Of a stretch of 19,199 bases of DNA, positions 5,623 to 13,016 are shown one piece after another. A program made the position numbers and the translations under genes. This stretch comes from Solobacterium sp. Its GTDB lineage: Bacteria > Bacillota_I > Bacilli_A > Erysipelotrichales > Erysipelotrichaceae. The stretch lies in contig JAEEHG010000194.1 of assembly GCA_016280695.1 (NCBI GenBank), positions 1 through 19,199 on the forward strand, given 5' to 3'. The first letter of the stretch is position 1. The number at the start of each line of letters is the position of its first letter. The notes under the pieces were generated by a model. It did not search any database, had not been told where the DNA came from, and saw only the letters and a program-made list of their open reading frames with translations.

Positions 5623-8226
5623 ATGAAAAAACTGTTGCTGGTGGATGGGAACTCGATGCTGTTCCGGGCGTATTATGCCACGGCATACGGACGGAAAATG
5701 ACAAGTCCCGATGGAATTCCGACGAATGCGGTATTCGGTTTTGCGTCCATGATGCAGAAAGCGATCGATACGGTTAAGCCGGATTCGGTGCTGGTGGCGT
5801 TTGACGCCGGCAAGCATACCTTCCGGCATGAATTATATGCGGATTACAAAGGCGGCCGTAAGCCGGCGCCGGATGACCTGGTGCCGCAGTTCGGCCTGGT
5901 GCGTGACTATCTGGACGGCTATCATATCCGTTGGGTGGAAATGCCCGATATCGAAGCTGATGACCTGATCGGCACGATGTCGAAGCAGTCGGCGGAATAC
6001 GAAACGGTCATCCTGACGAGTGACCGGGATATGCTGCAGCTGATTGATGACAGCACAACCGTGCTTTTGATGAAGAAAGGCCTGACCGACATGGCGGCAA
6101 TGACCCCGGCTGCCCTGCAGGAAGAACTGGGTATCCAGCCGCTGCAGATCATTGATTTAAAGGGCCTCATGGGCGATACCAGTGACAATATTCCCGGTAT
6201 TCCCGGGGTGGGTGAAAAGACCGCCCTGAAGCTGCTCGCCGACTACGGCTCAGTGGAAAATGTGCTGGCCCATGCGGATGAGCTGAAGGGGGCCCTGGCC
6301 AAGAAAGTGGATGCCGGCCGTGAGTCGGCCGTCCTGAGCAAGACCCTGGCGACGATCCGGCGGGATGTACCGCTGGACTTCGGCCCGGATGACTGCGCAT
6401 TCGCCCCGGATTATAAGTCGCTGATCCGCTTCCTGGAAAGTCTTGATATGAAGAGCCTCATCAGCCGGTATGACCAGGTTGAAGAAAGCATCCCGGTCAG
6501 CAAAGCGGAGCCGGAAACTTCTTTCACGCGGGCAGGGACATGTCCGGAAGAGCTGCTGAAGGGGCCGCTGGCAGTATTTGTGGATGCTTCCTCGGAATCC
6601 TTCCTGCAGGCGGAGGCGTTCGGCCTGGGCCTTGCGGGGGCGGCAGGCAGCGTCTACATGGATCTTGCGGATGTAAAAAAAGATACGGCACTCTGCCGGG
6701 TCCTGCAGGATCCCGGGATTACCGTTATCGGTTTTGACGTGAAGCGGAACCTGCACCTGCTTGGCCGGGAGGATCTGGCCGTGCGGTTCAGCGAAGATGC
6801 CATGATCCTTGCTTCACTGGCGGATTCCACGCTGACCAGCATTGACAAGATTTTTGACCGGTTTGACCTGCACACCGCCGCATCCCAGGAACAGGTTCAT
6901 GGCAAGCCCGGCCGGCCGGTTCTGGCTGATCCGGACATGCAGACGCGGTTTGCCTGTGAAAGCGCGGCCAATATCCTAAGACTATATGAGCTGACCCTGC
7001 CGCTGATTGAGGAATACGGCATGGTATCCCTGTACCGTGATATTGAAATGCCGCTGACGGAAATCCTGTACCGGATGGAGAAGACCGGGATTGTCTGCGA
7101 TGAGCGCGTGCTGATGGACATTGCGGCCGGCATGAAAACGGAAATCGATGCCGAGCAGGCTGAGATCTACGCCCTGGCCGGTCAGGAATTCAACATCAAT
7201 TCCCCCAAACAGCTGGGAGAAGTGCTTTATGATCACCTGCAGCTGCCAAGCGGGCGCAAGCGCAGCACCTCGGCGGATGTCCTGGAGAAGCTGGCGCCTT
7301 TCCACCCGATCATCAGTCACCTGCTCAATTACCGCAAACTGCAGAAGATCTACAGCACCTATGCCGAAGGCCTGCAGAAGTATATCGCCGCAGACGGCCG
7401 GATCCATACGCTGTACAATCAGTGTGCCACCCAGACCGGCAGATTATCCTCCAGTGAACCGAACCTGCAGAACATCAGTGTCCGGGATGAGCAGGGGAAA
7501 GTCATCCGGCGGGCATTCAAGCCGAGTCCGGGGTGCGTGCTGATTGCCAGTGACTATCATCAGATCGAACTGCGCATTCTGGCCCATATGGCCAACGAAC
7601 CGGGTCTGATTGATGCCTTTGTATCCGGTGTCGATATCCATACCAGGACAGCCATGGATGTGTTCGGCGCGGCACAGGAAGATGTGACACCTTTGATGCG
7701 GCGGCGGGCCAAGACCGTCAACTTCGGGATTGTCTACGGCATCAGTGATTTCGGCCTGGCCCAGCAGCTGGATATCAGCCGCCGGGAAGCCGCGGAATTC
7801 ATTGAAAGCTATTACCGCTCTTATCCGGGCATCCGTTCCTACATGGAGCAGATTATCAAAGACTGTGAGAGGGACGGCTATGTGACGACCCTGTGCAGCC
7901 GGCGGCGGGAAATCCCGGAGATTCATGACAAGAACCGCATGGTGCGTGAATTCGGCCGGCGGGCGGCTATGAACGCGCCGATCCAGGGCTCGGCTGCCGA
8001 TCTCATCAAGATCGCGATGATCCACATCGACCAGGCCATGAAAGCAGCCGGGGTGAAGGCAAAGATGATCCTGCAGGTGCACGATGAACTGATCTTTGAT
8101 GTCCCGGAAGCGGAAACTGAAATAATGAAACAGATCGTGGAAGAAGGAATGGTGAATGCCATGACCCTGAAAGTCCCGCTGACTGTGGAATGCTCAGTCG
8201 GATCAGACTGGTATGAGGCCAAATAA
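5623..8226 (+). CDS. polA: DNA polymerase I (5' nuclease and polymerase, proofreading site lost)
   Basis: An 867-residue family A polymerase for gap filling and RNA primer removal. The N-terminal 5' nuclease (about 1-290) shows 'LVDGNSMLFRAYYA', 'DIEADDLIG', 'TSDRDMLQLID' and 'GVGEKTALKLL'. The middle domain (about 310-480) keeps the 3'-5' exonuclease fold. At its first motif it reads D321-A-S where active enzymes have D-x-E, so proofreading is expected to be absent, as in Bacillus PolA. Polymerase motifs: A 'DYHQIELR' (D644-R651), B near 690-705 ('RRRAKTVNFGIVYG') and C 'VHDE' (D821, E822). Motif A has His646 where Ser is usual. The start at 5623 is chosen for AGGGAGG at 5607-5613. The stop overlaps the mutM start by one base (TAATG). 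Confidence 0.96.
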   Translation: MKKLLLVDGNSMLFRAYYATAYGRKMTSPDGIPTNAVFGFASMMQKAIDTVKPDSVLVAFDAGKHTFRHELYADYKGGRKPAPDDLVPQFGLVRDYLDGYHIRWVEMPDIEADDLIGTMSKQSAEYETVILTSDRDMLQLIDDSTTVLLMKKGLTDMAAMTPAALQEELGIQPLQIIDLKGLMGDTSDNIPGIPGVGEKTALKLLADYGSVENVLAHADELKGALAKKVDAGRESAVLSKTLATIRRDVPLDFGPDDCAFAPDYKSLIRFLESLDMKSLISRYDQVEESIPVSKAEPETSFTRAGTCPEELLKGPLAVFVDASSESFLQAEAFGLGLAGAAGSVYMDLADVKKDTALCRVLQDPGITVIGFDVKRNLHLLGREDLAVRFSEDAMILASLADSTLTSIDKIFDRFDLHTAASQEQVHGKPGRPVLADPDMQTRFACESAANILRLYELTLPLIEEYGMVSLYRDIEMPLTEILYRMEKTGIVCDERVLMDIAAGMKTEIDAEQAEIYALAGQEFNINSPKQLGEVLYDHLQLPSGRKRSTSADVLEKLAPFHPIISHLLNYRKLQKIYSTYAEGLQKYIAADGRIHTLYNQCATQTGRLSSSEPNLQNISVRDEQGKVIRRAFKPSPGCVLIASDYHQIELRILAHMANEPGLIDAFVSGVDIHTRTAMDVFGAAQEDVTPLMRRRAKTVNFGIVYGISDFGLAQQLDISRREAAEFIESYYRSYPGIRSYMEQIIKDCERDGYVTTLCSRRREIPEIHDKNRMVREFGRRAAMNAPIQGSAADLIKIAMIHIDQAMKAAGVKAKMILQVHDELIFDVPEAETEIMKQIVEEGMVNAMTLKVPLTVECSVGSDWYEAK

Positions 8227-9029
8227 TGCCTGAACTGCCGGAAGTCGAAACCGTGCTCCGGGCCCTGGAACTCAGGGTGAAGGATGCCGAAATCAGTGAT
8301 ATTATCATCCGCTGGCCGAAAGTGATCGAAGGGGATCCGGATGTCTTTGTCAGGATGCTCAAGGGACAGCATTTCCGCGGCTTTCACCGGCGCGGGAAGT
8401 ATCTGCTGTTTACCATGGATGACTGCCTGCTGGTAAGCCATCTGCGCATGGAAGGAAAGTATTTCATAAAAACCGATGCTGACCCGTTCAGCCGTCATGA
8501 ACATCTTGTCTTCTGCCTGGCTGACGGGCGGCAGCTGCGCTACCATGACACCCGCAAGTTCGGCCGTATGCAGATCCTGCCGAAGGATACGGATCTGGTT
8601 TCGTTCCACGATCTGGGGCCGGAACCATTTGCGGAGGCTTTCTCGCCGGAATATATCCATGCCTGGCGGCGGGGCAGAAAAATGCCCCTCAAGTCACTGC
8701 TGCTCAATCAGTCGTTTGTGGCCGGGGTGGGCAATATCTATGCCGACGAGATCCTGTTTGCCTGCGGACTCCGTCCGGGCCGCAGCTGTGCCCGGATCAC
8801 CGGAAAAGATGAAGAGAACATTGTGCGGGAAACCAGGCGCATCCTCAGCGCGGCAATCGCCTCCGGCGGCACAACCATCCGCAGTTACAACAGTTTCGGG
8901 ATAACCGGGCTGTTCCAGCTGGCCTGCCAGGTGCACGAGCAGAAAATCTGCCGGAAATGCGGCAGTGAGATCAAAGTGAAATGGATCGGCGGGCGGTCCA
9001 GTTACTATTGCCCGCATTGTCAGAAATAA
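8226..9029 (+). CDS. mutM: Formamidopyrimidine-DNA glycosylase
   Basis: A 267-residue Fpg that excises 8-oxoguanine and formamidopyrimidines and nicks the abasic site. The N-terminus 'MPELPEVETV' supplies the catalytic Pro after Met removal and Glu3. K58 lies in the conserved hairpin. M75, R110 and F112 match the void-filling triad. 'GVGNIYADE' with N170 marks the helix-two-turn-helix. The C-terminal zinc finger is complete (C242, C245, C262, C265). All residues needed for activity are visible, so it should be functional. The polA-mutM coupling (TAATG) and the coaE gene two bases downstream match the gene order common in Bacillota. Confidence 0.97.
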   Translation: MPELPEVETVLRALELRVKDAEISDIIIRWPKVIEGDPDVFVRMLKGQHFRGFHRRGKYLLFTMDDCLLVSHLRMEGKYFIKTDADPFSRHEHLVFCLADGRQLRYHDTRKFGRMQILPKDTDLVSFHDLGPEPFAEAFSPEYIHAWRRGRKMPLKSLLLNQSFVAGVGNIYADEILFACGLRPGRSCARITGKDEENIVRETRRILSAAIASGGTTIRSYNSFGITGLFQLACQVHEQKICRKCGSEIKVKWIGGRSSYYCPHCQK

Positions 9030-9030
9030 C

Positions 9031-9645
9031 ATGAAGAAAATCGGTATTACCGGGACAATAGGATCCGGAAAATCAACCTTTGCGTATCTGATCAGGGAAG
9101 CCGGCTGGCCTGTTTTTGACGCGGATGCGAGCAGCCGGGCATTCCTGCAGAAAGGCACCGGTTCCTACGATGAGATCGTTGCCTGGTTCGGGCCGGAGGT
9201 GGTGGATGAGCAGGGGAACCTGATCAATGCGGCCATCTCTCGCCGGGTGTTCGGCAATGAGGAAAACCGCCTGATGCTCAACCAGATCATTCATCCCCGG
9301 GTCAAGGCTGATCTGCTGGCCTTCATGGCGGCGCACCGGCAGGAAAAGCTGGTCTTTGCGGAAGTGCCGCTGCTGTATGAGGCTGGCTGGGAAGATTTGT
9401 TTGACCAGGTGGTGGTTCTGACCTGCACGGAGGAAAATGCTGTTGCCAGACTGGTGCGGGATCGCGGCTACACCCGGGAACAGGCGGAAGGACGGCTCCG
9501 CTCGCAGCTGAGCCGGGAGATACAGATTGCCAAAGCGGACAAAGTCATTCATAATGACGGCACAGCGGAGATGCTGGCGGCGGAAACCGCCCGCTGGCTG
9601 AAGGAACTGGAGGAAGGGGAAGAGAATGGAACTGAAGACCGGTGA
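9031..9645 (+). CDS. coaE: Dephospho-CoA kinase
   Basis: A 204-residue P-loop kinase that phosphorylates the ribose 3'-OH of dephospho-CoA, the last step of CoA synthesis. The Walker A loop is G8-T16 ('GTIGSGKST'). 'FDADASS' holds the conserved acidic residue. 'HPRV' and 'VPLLYEAGWEDLFDQVVVLTC' are typical core segments. 'RLRSQLS' matches the lid region, and 'ADKVIHNDGT' the late conserved motif. Length is normal. Its end overlaps the start of dnaB by 20 bases, with the dnaB ribosome site inside coaE, so the two are likely translationally coupled. The preceding step, coaD, is encoded separately at 17379. Confidence 0.95.
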   Translation: MKKIGITGTIGSGKSTFAYLIREAGWPVFDADASSRAFLQKGTGSYDEIVAWFGPEVVDEQGNLINAAISRRVFGNEENRLMLNQIIHPRVKADLLAFMAAHRQEKLVFAEVPLLYEAGWEDLFDQVVVLTCTEENAVARLVRDRGYTREQAEGRLRSQLSREIQIAKADKVIHNDGTAEMLAAETARWLKELEEGEENGTEDR

Positions 9646-10813
9646 TGTATATCGAATCGAATGCGGCAGTTTTCTCAGCGATGATCTGACGGTATCGCTG
9701 TTTTCCCTGTACCAGCCGCTGATCGGCCGGGATGCGGCCGCGCTGTACATGACGCTTTACAGCGAAGGCTGCCGGCAGAAAACCCAGGAAAGCCATGCCC
9801 GGCTGCTGGCCATACTGAATATGAGCATTGATGATCTCGAACGGGCCAGAATCCGGCTGGAAGAATACCTGCTGCTGCGGGTCTACATGCAGACGCAGGA
9901 AACCCGGACCAGCTTTGTCTATGTCCTTAACGCGCCGCTTTCAGTCAGCAGTTTCCTGGCACAGAAAGAACTCATGGGCCTGCTGGCAGCGGCCCTTGGC
10001 AGCCGGCAGATGGAAATGACCGTTGCCAAGCTGCAGCCGGCCGGGCTGCCGGGCGCGAATTACCGCGAGATTACCAGGGCGGTATCCCATGCCCGGCGCA
10101 GTGTCAGTTATGACCGCAGTGTCGACTACAGCCGGCCGGAAAAACGCTACCGGTTTTCCGATGCGGATACCGAAATCAATTTTGACTATGAGCGCTTTCT
10201 GTCACAGACCTCGACGCTGGTCTTTCCGGCCGAACTGCGCACCCGCGAAAACATGCAGCTGATCGGCCAGCTGGCTACGGTCTACGGCCTGTCGGCTGAC
10301 CGCATGCGGATTCTGGTCATGCGCTGCGTCAACATTAACGCCATGACCTTTGACGCGGAAAAACTGAAGGTCCTGTGCCAGAAAACCCAGCCGGATGTGA
10401 CGCAGGCCAGGGATCCGTACAGCCTGCCGCCGGTATCCTTCCTGCAGGCCCGCCAGAACGGGGCCCCGGTATCGGTGGCCGACCGCAGGATTCTGGAAAA
10501 TCTTTCCCTGAATATGAAGTTCTCCGGGGAAGTCATCAATATCATGATTGAGTATATCCTGCGGGTATCACAGAACCGGCTGGTCAAATCGTTTGTCGAT
10601 ATGGTGGCAGGTGAGTGGGCCCGGGACGGGGTAAAGACACGCGAGCAGGCGTTTGCGGCAGCCCGCAAGACGCCGCCGGGAGGCGGTGGCCGGAAAACCG
10701 GAAAGGACATGCCTGAGTATTATGAGCGGATGGAAAACAGCCCGGAAGAGAAGGCCAGTGATGAGCAGCTGCAGGAAGTGCAGGAAATGATGAAAAGGAT
10801 GGGCAGACAGTAA
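9626..10813 (+). CDS. dnaB: Replication initiation/restart protein DnaB (Bacillus type)
   Basis: A 395-residue protein of the Bacillus DnaB/DnaD superfamily. It helps recruit the replicative helicase to oriC and restart sites through DnaD, DnaB and DnaI. It is not the helicase called DnaB in E. coli. The N-terminal winged-helix part (about 1-120) includes 'LFSLYQPLIGRDAAALYMTLY'. The C-terminal DnaB_2/DDBH2 domain is visible near residues 290-345: 'MKFSGEVINIMIEYIL' then 'SFVDMVAGEWARDGVKTREQAF'. A low-complexity Gly/Lys patch and an acidic tail follow. A GGAAGGGGAAGAG ribosome site precedes the ATG. The stop overlaps the dnaI start by one base. An nrdR gene often found just before dnaB in Bacillota is absent. 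Confidence 0.9.
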   Translation: MELKTGDVYRIECGSFLSDDLTVSLFSLYQPLIGRDAAALYMTLYSEGCRQKTQESHARLLAILNMSIDDLERARIRLEEYLLLRVYMQTQETRTSFVYVLNAPLSVSSFLAQKELMGLLAAALGSRQMEMTVAKLQPAGLPGANYREITRAVSHARRSVSYDRSVDYSRPEKRYRFSDADTEINFDYERFLSQTSTLVFPAELRTRENMQLIGQLATVYGLSADRMRILVMRCVNINAMTFDAEKLKVLCQKTQPDVTQARDPYSLPPVSFLQARQNGAPVSVADRRILENLSLNMKFSGEVINIMIEYILRVSQNRLVKSFVDMVAGEWARDGVKTREQAFAAARKTPPGGGGRKTGKDMPEYYERMENSPEEKASDEQLQEVQEMMKRMGRQ

Positions 10814-11736
10814 TGGAAAAGATGAATCCGGTACTGGTAAACCCGGAAGCGTGGGAAGCACAGCGGCAGAAGAAAGCGGCTGAACTCCTGCATGATCCGG
10901 AAGCCATGAAAATCATACAGGCCCACGGGATCCCGGCGGAAGCCGTGGCCCGGCAGCCGCAGCGTATTCAGGACTGGCTGCAGGAGCTTTCCCTGTGCAG
11001 AAACTGCGCCGGCCTGGCTGACTGCAGGCAGAAGCGCCGGGGCTGGCGGTCCTCCCTGCGTTATGACGGGGTTCTGAGTGATACCATGGAGACCTGCCGT
11101 TACGCTGATGAAAAGCAGAAGCAGGAAGCACACCTTGAACAGTATCTGATCAGTGATCTCGGGGCCGCGATGGCGACAGCCTCCTTTGAGGATATCAAGG
11201 TCACAGACAGCGATACCCGGTCCTATGTAAATGCCCTGATGAAGACGATGACGGCCTGCAGTTCACTGAAGGGCCTGTATCTCTATGGCAATCTCGGGAC
11301 GGGCAAGACGTATCTTTCCGCCTGCGCGGCCAACCAGCTGGCCCACCAGGGAAAACAGATTGCCTTTGTTCACTGCCCGGCCTTTGCCGAACGGCTCAGG
11401 ACCCTGCAGAAAACCAATGAGCACCGGACAGAAATCAGCCGGATGACCTACGCGGATTTCCTGGTTCTGGATGATATCGGCGCGGAAGAAGTGAATGAGC
11501 GCCTGCGGGCGGTGATCCTGGCAGTCCTGGATGCCCGCATGCAGAACGGACGCTGCACCTGGTTTACTTCCAATTATGACTTCCGGACGCTGCAGCAGCA
11601 CTTTACACTGCCGTATGACGGCCGCAATGAACTCGATGCCATGCGCATCATGGAACGGATCAGAGCCCTGGCGGAACCGCTGGAAATCATCGGGGAAGAC
11701 CGGCGGCTCGTGAACCGGAAAGGGGAAAAAGAATGA
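10813..11736 (+). CDS. dnaI: Helicase loader DnaI (AAA+)
   Basis: A 307-residue AAA+ ATPase that loads the replicative helicase with DnaB and DnaD. The N-terminal helicase-binding domain contains Cys62, Cys65, Cys71 and Cys95, likely part of the zinc site described for DnaI. The ATPase domain shows Walker A G159-NLGTGKT and Walker B 'FLVLDDIG' with D220 and D221. A sensor-like 'TWFTSNYDF' follows. The 'RIMERIRALAEPLEI' segment near the end carries the arginines expected in the sensor-2 area. The dnaB-dnaI pair and overlaps on both sides (TAATG before, ATGA after) mark it as an operon member. Confidence 0.94.
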   Translation: MEKMNPVLVNPEAWEAQRQKKAAELLHDPEAMKIIQAHGIPAEAVARQPQRIQDWLQELSLCRNCAGLADCRQKRRGWRSSLRYDGVLSDTMETCRYADEKQKQEAHLEQYLISDLGAAMATASFEDIKVTDSDTRSYVNALMKTMTACSSLKGLYLYGNLGTGKTYLSACAANQLAHQGKQIAFVHCPAFAERLRTLQKTNEHRTEISRMTYADFLVLDDIGAEEVNERLRAVILAVLDARMQNGRCTWFTSNYDFRTLQQHFTLPYDGRNELDAMRIMERIRALAEPLEIIGEDRRLVNRKGEKE

Positions 11737-12353
11737 CAGTACTCGAATCCTTCGGACATTCCTGCTTCAGAATTACCGCAGCCAATGGTTATCAGGTTGT
11801 CTTTGACCCGTATGAAACCGGCAGTGTACCGGGGGTTGACCTGCCGGCGGATCTCACCGCCGATGCCGTATACTGCTCGCACGGTCACGCGGACCACAAT
11901 GCAGCCCATCTGGTACACCTGCGCCAGGACGGCCCGGATAACCCGTTTGTCATGACCGAAGTCACTGTGCCGCATGATGATGCCGGCGGTGCCAAGCGGG
12001 GCATGAATGTCATCCGTAAGCTCCAGGCCGAAGATTTTACGGTTATTCATTACGGGGACATCGGCCGTGACCTGACCCCGGAGGAGACAGAAATCCTCAA
12101 AGGTGCGGACCTGATCCTGATTCCGGTCGGCGGTTACTTTACCATCGACGCTGCGCAGGCAGACAGGATCATCCGTGATACCGCGCCGAAAACCGCCGTG
12201 CTGATGCATTACCGCAGCGCGCTTGGCGGGTATGATGTGATCGCCCACATCGATGATGTCAGAATGATCATCCCGGCTAAACACTGCCCGGACTGGACCA
12301 TGACCGTGGAAGATCACCCGGGTATCTGGACAATGGAACCGTATCGCGGGTAA
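11733..12353 (+). CDS. Metallo-beta-lactamase-fold hydrolase (UPF0173/UlaG-like)
   Basis: A 206-residue cytoplasmic metal hydrolase of the broad COG2220 group. The metal motif is H50-x-H52-x-D54-H55 in 'SHGHADHN'. The early 'FGHSCFRI' and 'FDPYE' segments and the later 'PVGGYFTIDAAQA' are typical of this group. 'LMHYRS' near 178 gives another ligand-like His. The substrate cannot be told from sequence; relatives include lactonases and phosphodiesterases. It starts inside the dnaI stop (ATGA), with a GGAAAGGGG ribosome site in dnaI, so it is co-translated with the replication genes. No clear terminator follows before the heat-shock promoter. Confidence 0.85.
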   Translation: MTVLESFGHSCFRITAANGYQVVFDPYETGSVPGVDLPADLTADAVYCSHGHADHNAAHLVHLRQDGPDNPFVMTEVTVPHDDAGGAKRGMNVIRKLQAEDFTVIHYGDIGRDLTPEETEILKGADLILIPVGGYFTIDAAQADRIIRDTAPKTAVLMHYRSALGGYDVIAHIDDVRMIIPAKHCPDWTMTVEDHPGIWTMEPYRG

Positions 12354-12457
12354 ATAGTTGGCAATAAATCGGCATATCTGCCAGACGCGAAAACACTGAT
12401 AAATATGCTTAAAAATTGTATATCGACGATAATTGCAAAGTGATAATCACAAAAATA
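12354..12457. other. Gap between MBL hydrolase and heat-shock operator, no feature identified
   Basis: About 100 bases, clearly richer in A/T than the surrounding genes. A short GGCA/TGCC hairpin exists at about 12373-12384, but no T tract follows, so it is not called a terminator. No ORF or RNA gene is seen. Confidence 0.5.
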
Positions 12458-12484
12458 TTAGCACTTAACTATTGACAGTGCTAA
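12458..12484. promoter_or_regulatory. CIRCE operator (HrcA-binding inverted repeat)
   Basis: The arms are TTAGCACT (12458-12465) and AGTGCTAA (12477-12484). With the ninth position of each arm they frame a 9-base spacer, the exact CIRCE geometry. Eight of nine arm positions are consensus; the innermost pair is T/C instead of C/G. The site overlaps the -35 box of the hsp20 promoter, so HrcA binding would block transcription. Confidence 0.9.
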
Positions 12485-12499
12485 TATCTGCGCTATCAT
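12472..12499 (+). promoter_or_regulatory. Heat-shock promoter for hsp20
   Basis: A perfect TTGACA (12472-12477) and TATCAT (12494-12499, five of six) are separated by 16 bases. The -35 overlaps the spacer and right arm of the CIRCE site. The predicted start near 12506 leaves a leader of about 34 bases containing the AAAGAGGTG ribosome site. Confidence 0.8.
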
Positions 12500-12539
12500 A
12501 TAAGTGCAGCTGGATGATGGCTGAGAAAGAGGTGTACAA

Positions 12540-12962
12540 ATGATGAGATATTTACCGGAAAGAAAGAGTTTGTTTGATGATATGTTCGATTCCATGTTCA
12601 ACGGCAGCGGCTTCAACTCCGCCAATGCGCTGATGCGCACGGACATCCGTGAGAAAGACGGGAAATACCTGCTGGATATTGACCTGCCTGGCTACACAAA
12701 GGAAGACATCAAGATTTCCCTGTATAACGGCAACCTGACAGTCCATGCGGAACACAATGAATCGCAGGAAGAAAAGGACGAAAAGGGAAATGTCCTGCGG
12801 CAGGAGCGCTACAGAGGCTCTGTCAGCAGAAGCTTCTATGTCGGTGACGCCATCCGTGAAACAGATGTCCACGCTTCCTTCAACAACGGTACACTGACCG
12901 TTGAAATCCCGACAGCGGAGAAAAAGGAAGCAGAAGAGAAGAAGTTCATCAGTATTCTCTAA
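12540..12962 (+). CDS. Small heat-shock protein (Hsp20/alpha-crystallin)
   Basis: A 140-residue ATP-independent holdase chaperone. The short N-terminal arm is 'RKSLFDDMFDSMF'. The alpha-crystallin domain spans about residues 33-125 and includes 'LDIDLPGYTKEDIKISL', 'GNLTVHAEH', 'RSFYVG' and the family motif 'ASFNNGTLTVEIP'. The C-terminal I-S-I at 137-139 is the IXI motif used for oligomer assembly. Two tandem ATGs (12540 and 12543) are possible; spacing from AAAGAGGTG slightly favours the second, a one-residue difference. It is a single-gene unit, with a CIRCE operator upstream and a terminator downstream. Confidence 0.95.
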   Translation: MMRYLPERKSLFDDMFDSMFNGSGFNSANALMRTDIREKDGKYLLDIDLPGYTKEDIKISLYNGNLTVHAEHNESQEEKDEKGNVLRQERYRGSVSRSFYVGDAIRETDVHASFNNGTLTVEIPTAEKKEAEEKKFISIL

Positions 12963-12974
12963 ATATGAAAAGAG

Positions 12975-13000
12975 CCCGTATCATTGATACGGGTTTTTTT
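12975..13000 (+). terminator. Rho-independent terminator after hsp20, possibly bidirectional
   Basis: CCCGTATC / GATACGGG forms a perfect 8-base stem with a 3-base loop, followed by seven T. On the opposite strand the stem is followed by CTCTTTTC, so it may also end the convergent RNase J gene, whose stop is at 13017. Confidence 0.85.
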
Positions 13001-13016
13001 CGTTGATCCGGTTTGT

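Noticed and set aside
7923..8660. 245-codon minus-strand ORF across the polA-mutM junction
   Set aside because: It overlaps the essential C-terminal motif of PolA and the N-terminus of MutM, both unmistakable. No protein family is visible in this frame.
12373..12384. Possible terminator after the MBL hydrolase
   Set aside because: The GGCA/TGCC stem is only four base pairs and no T tract follows.
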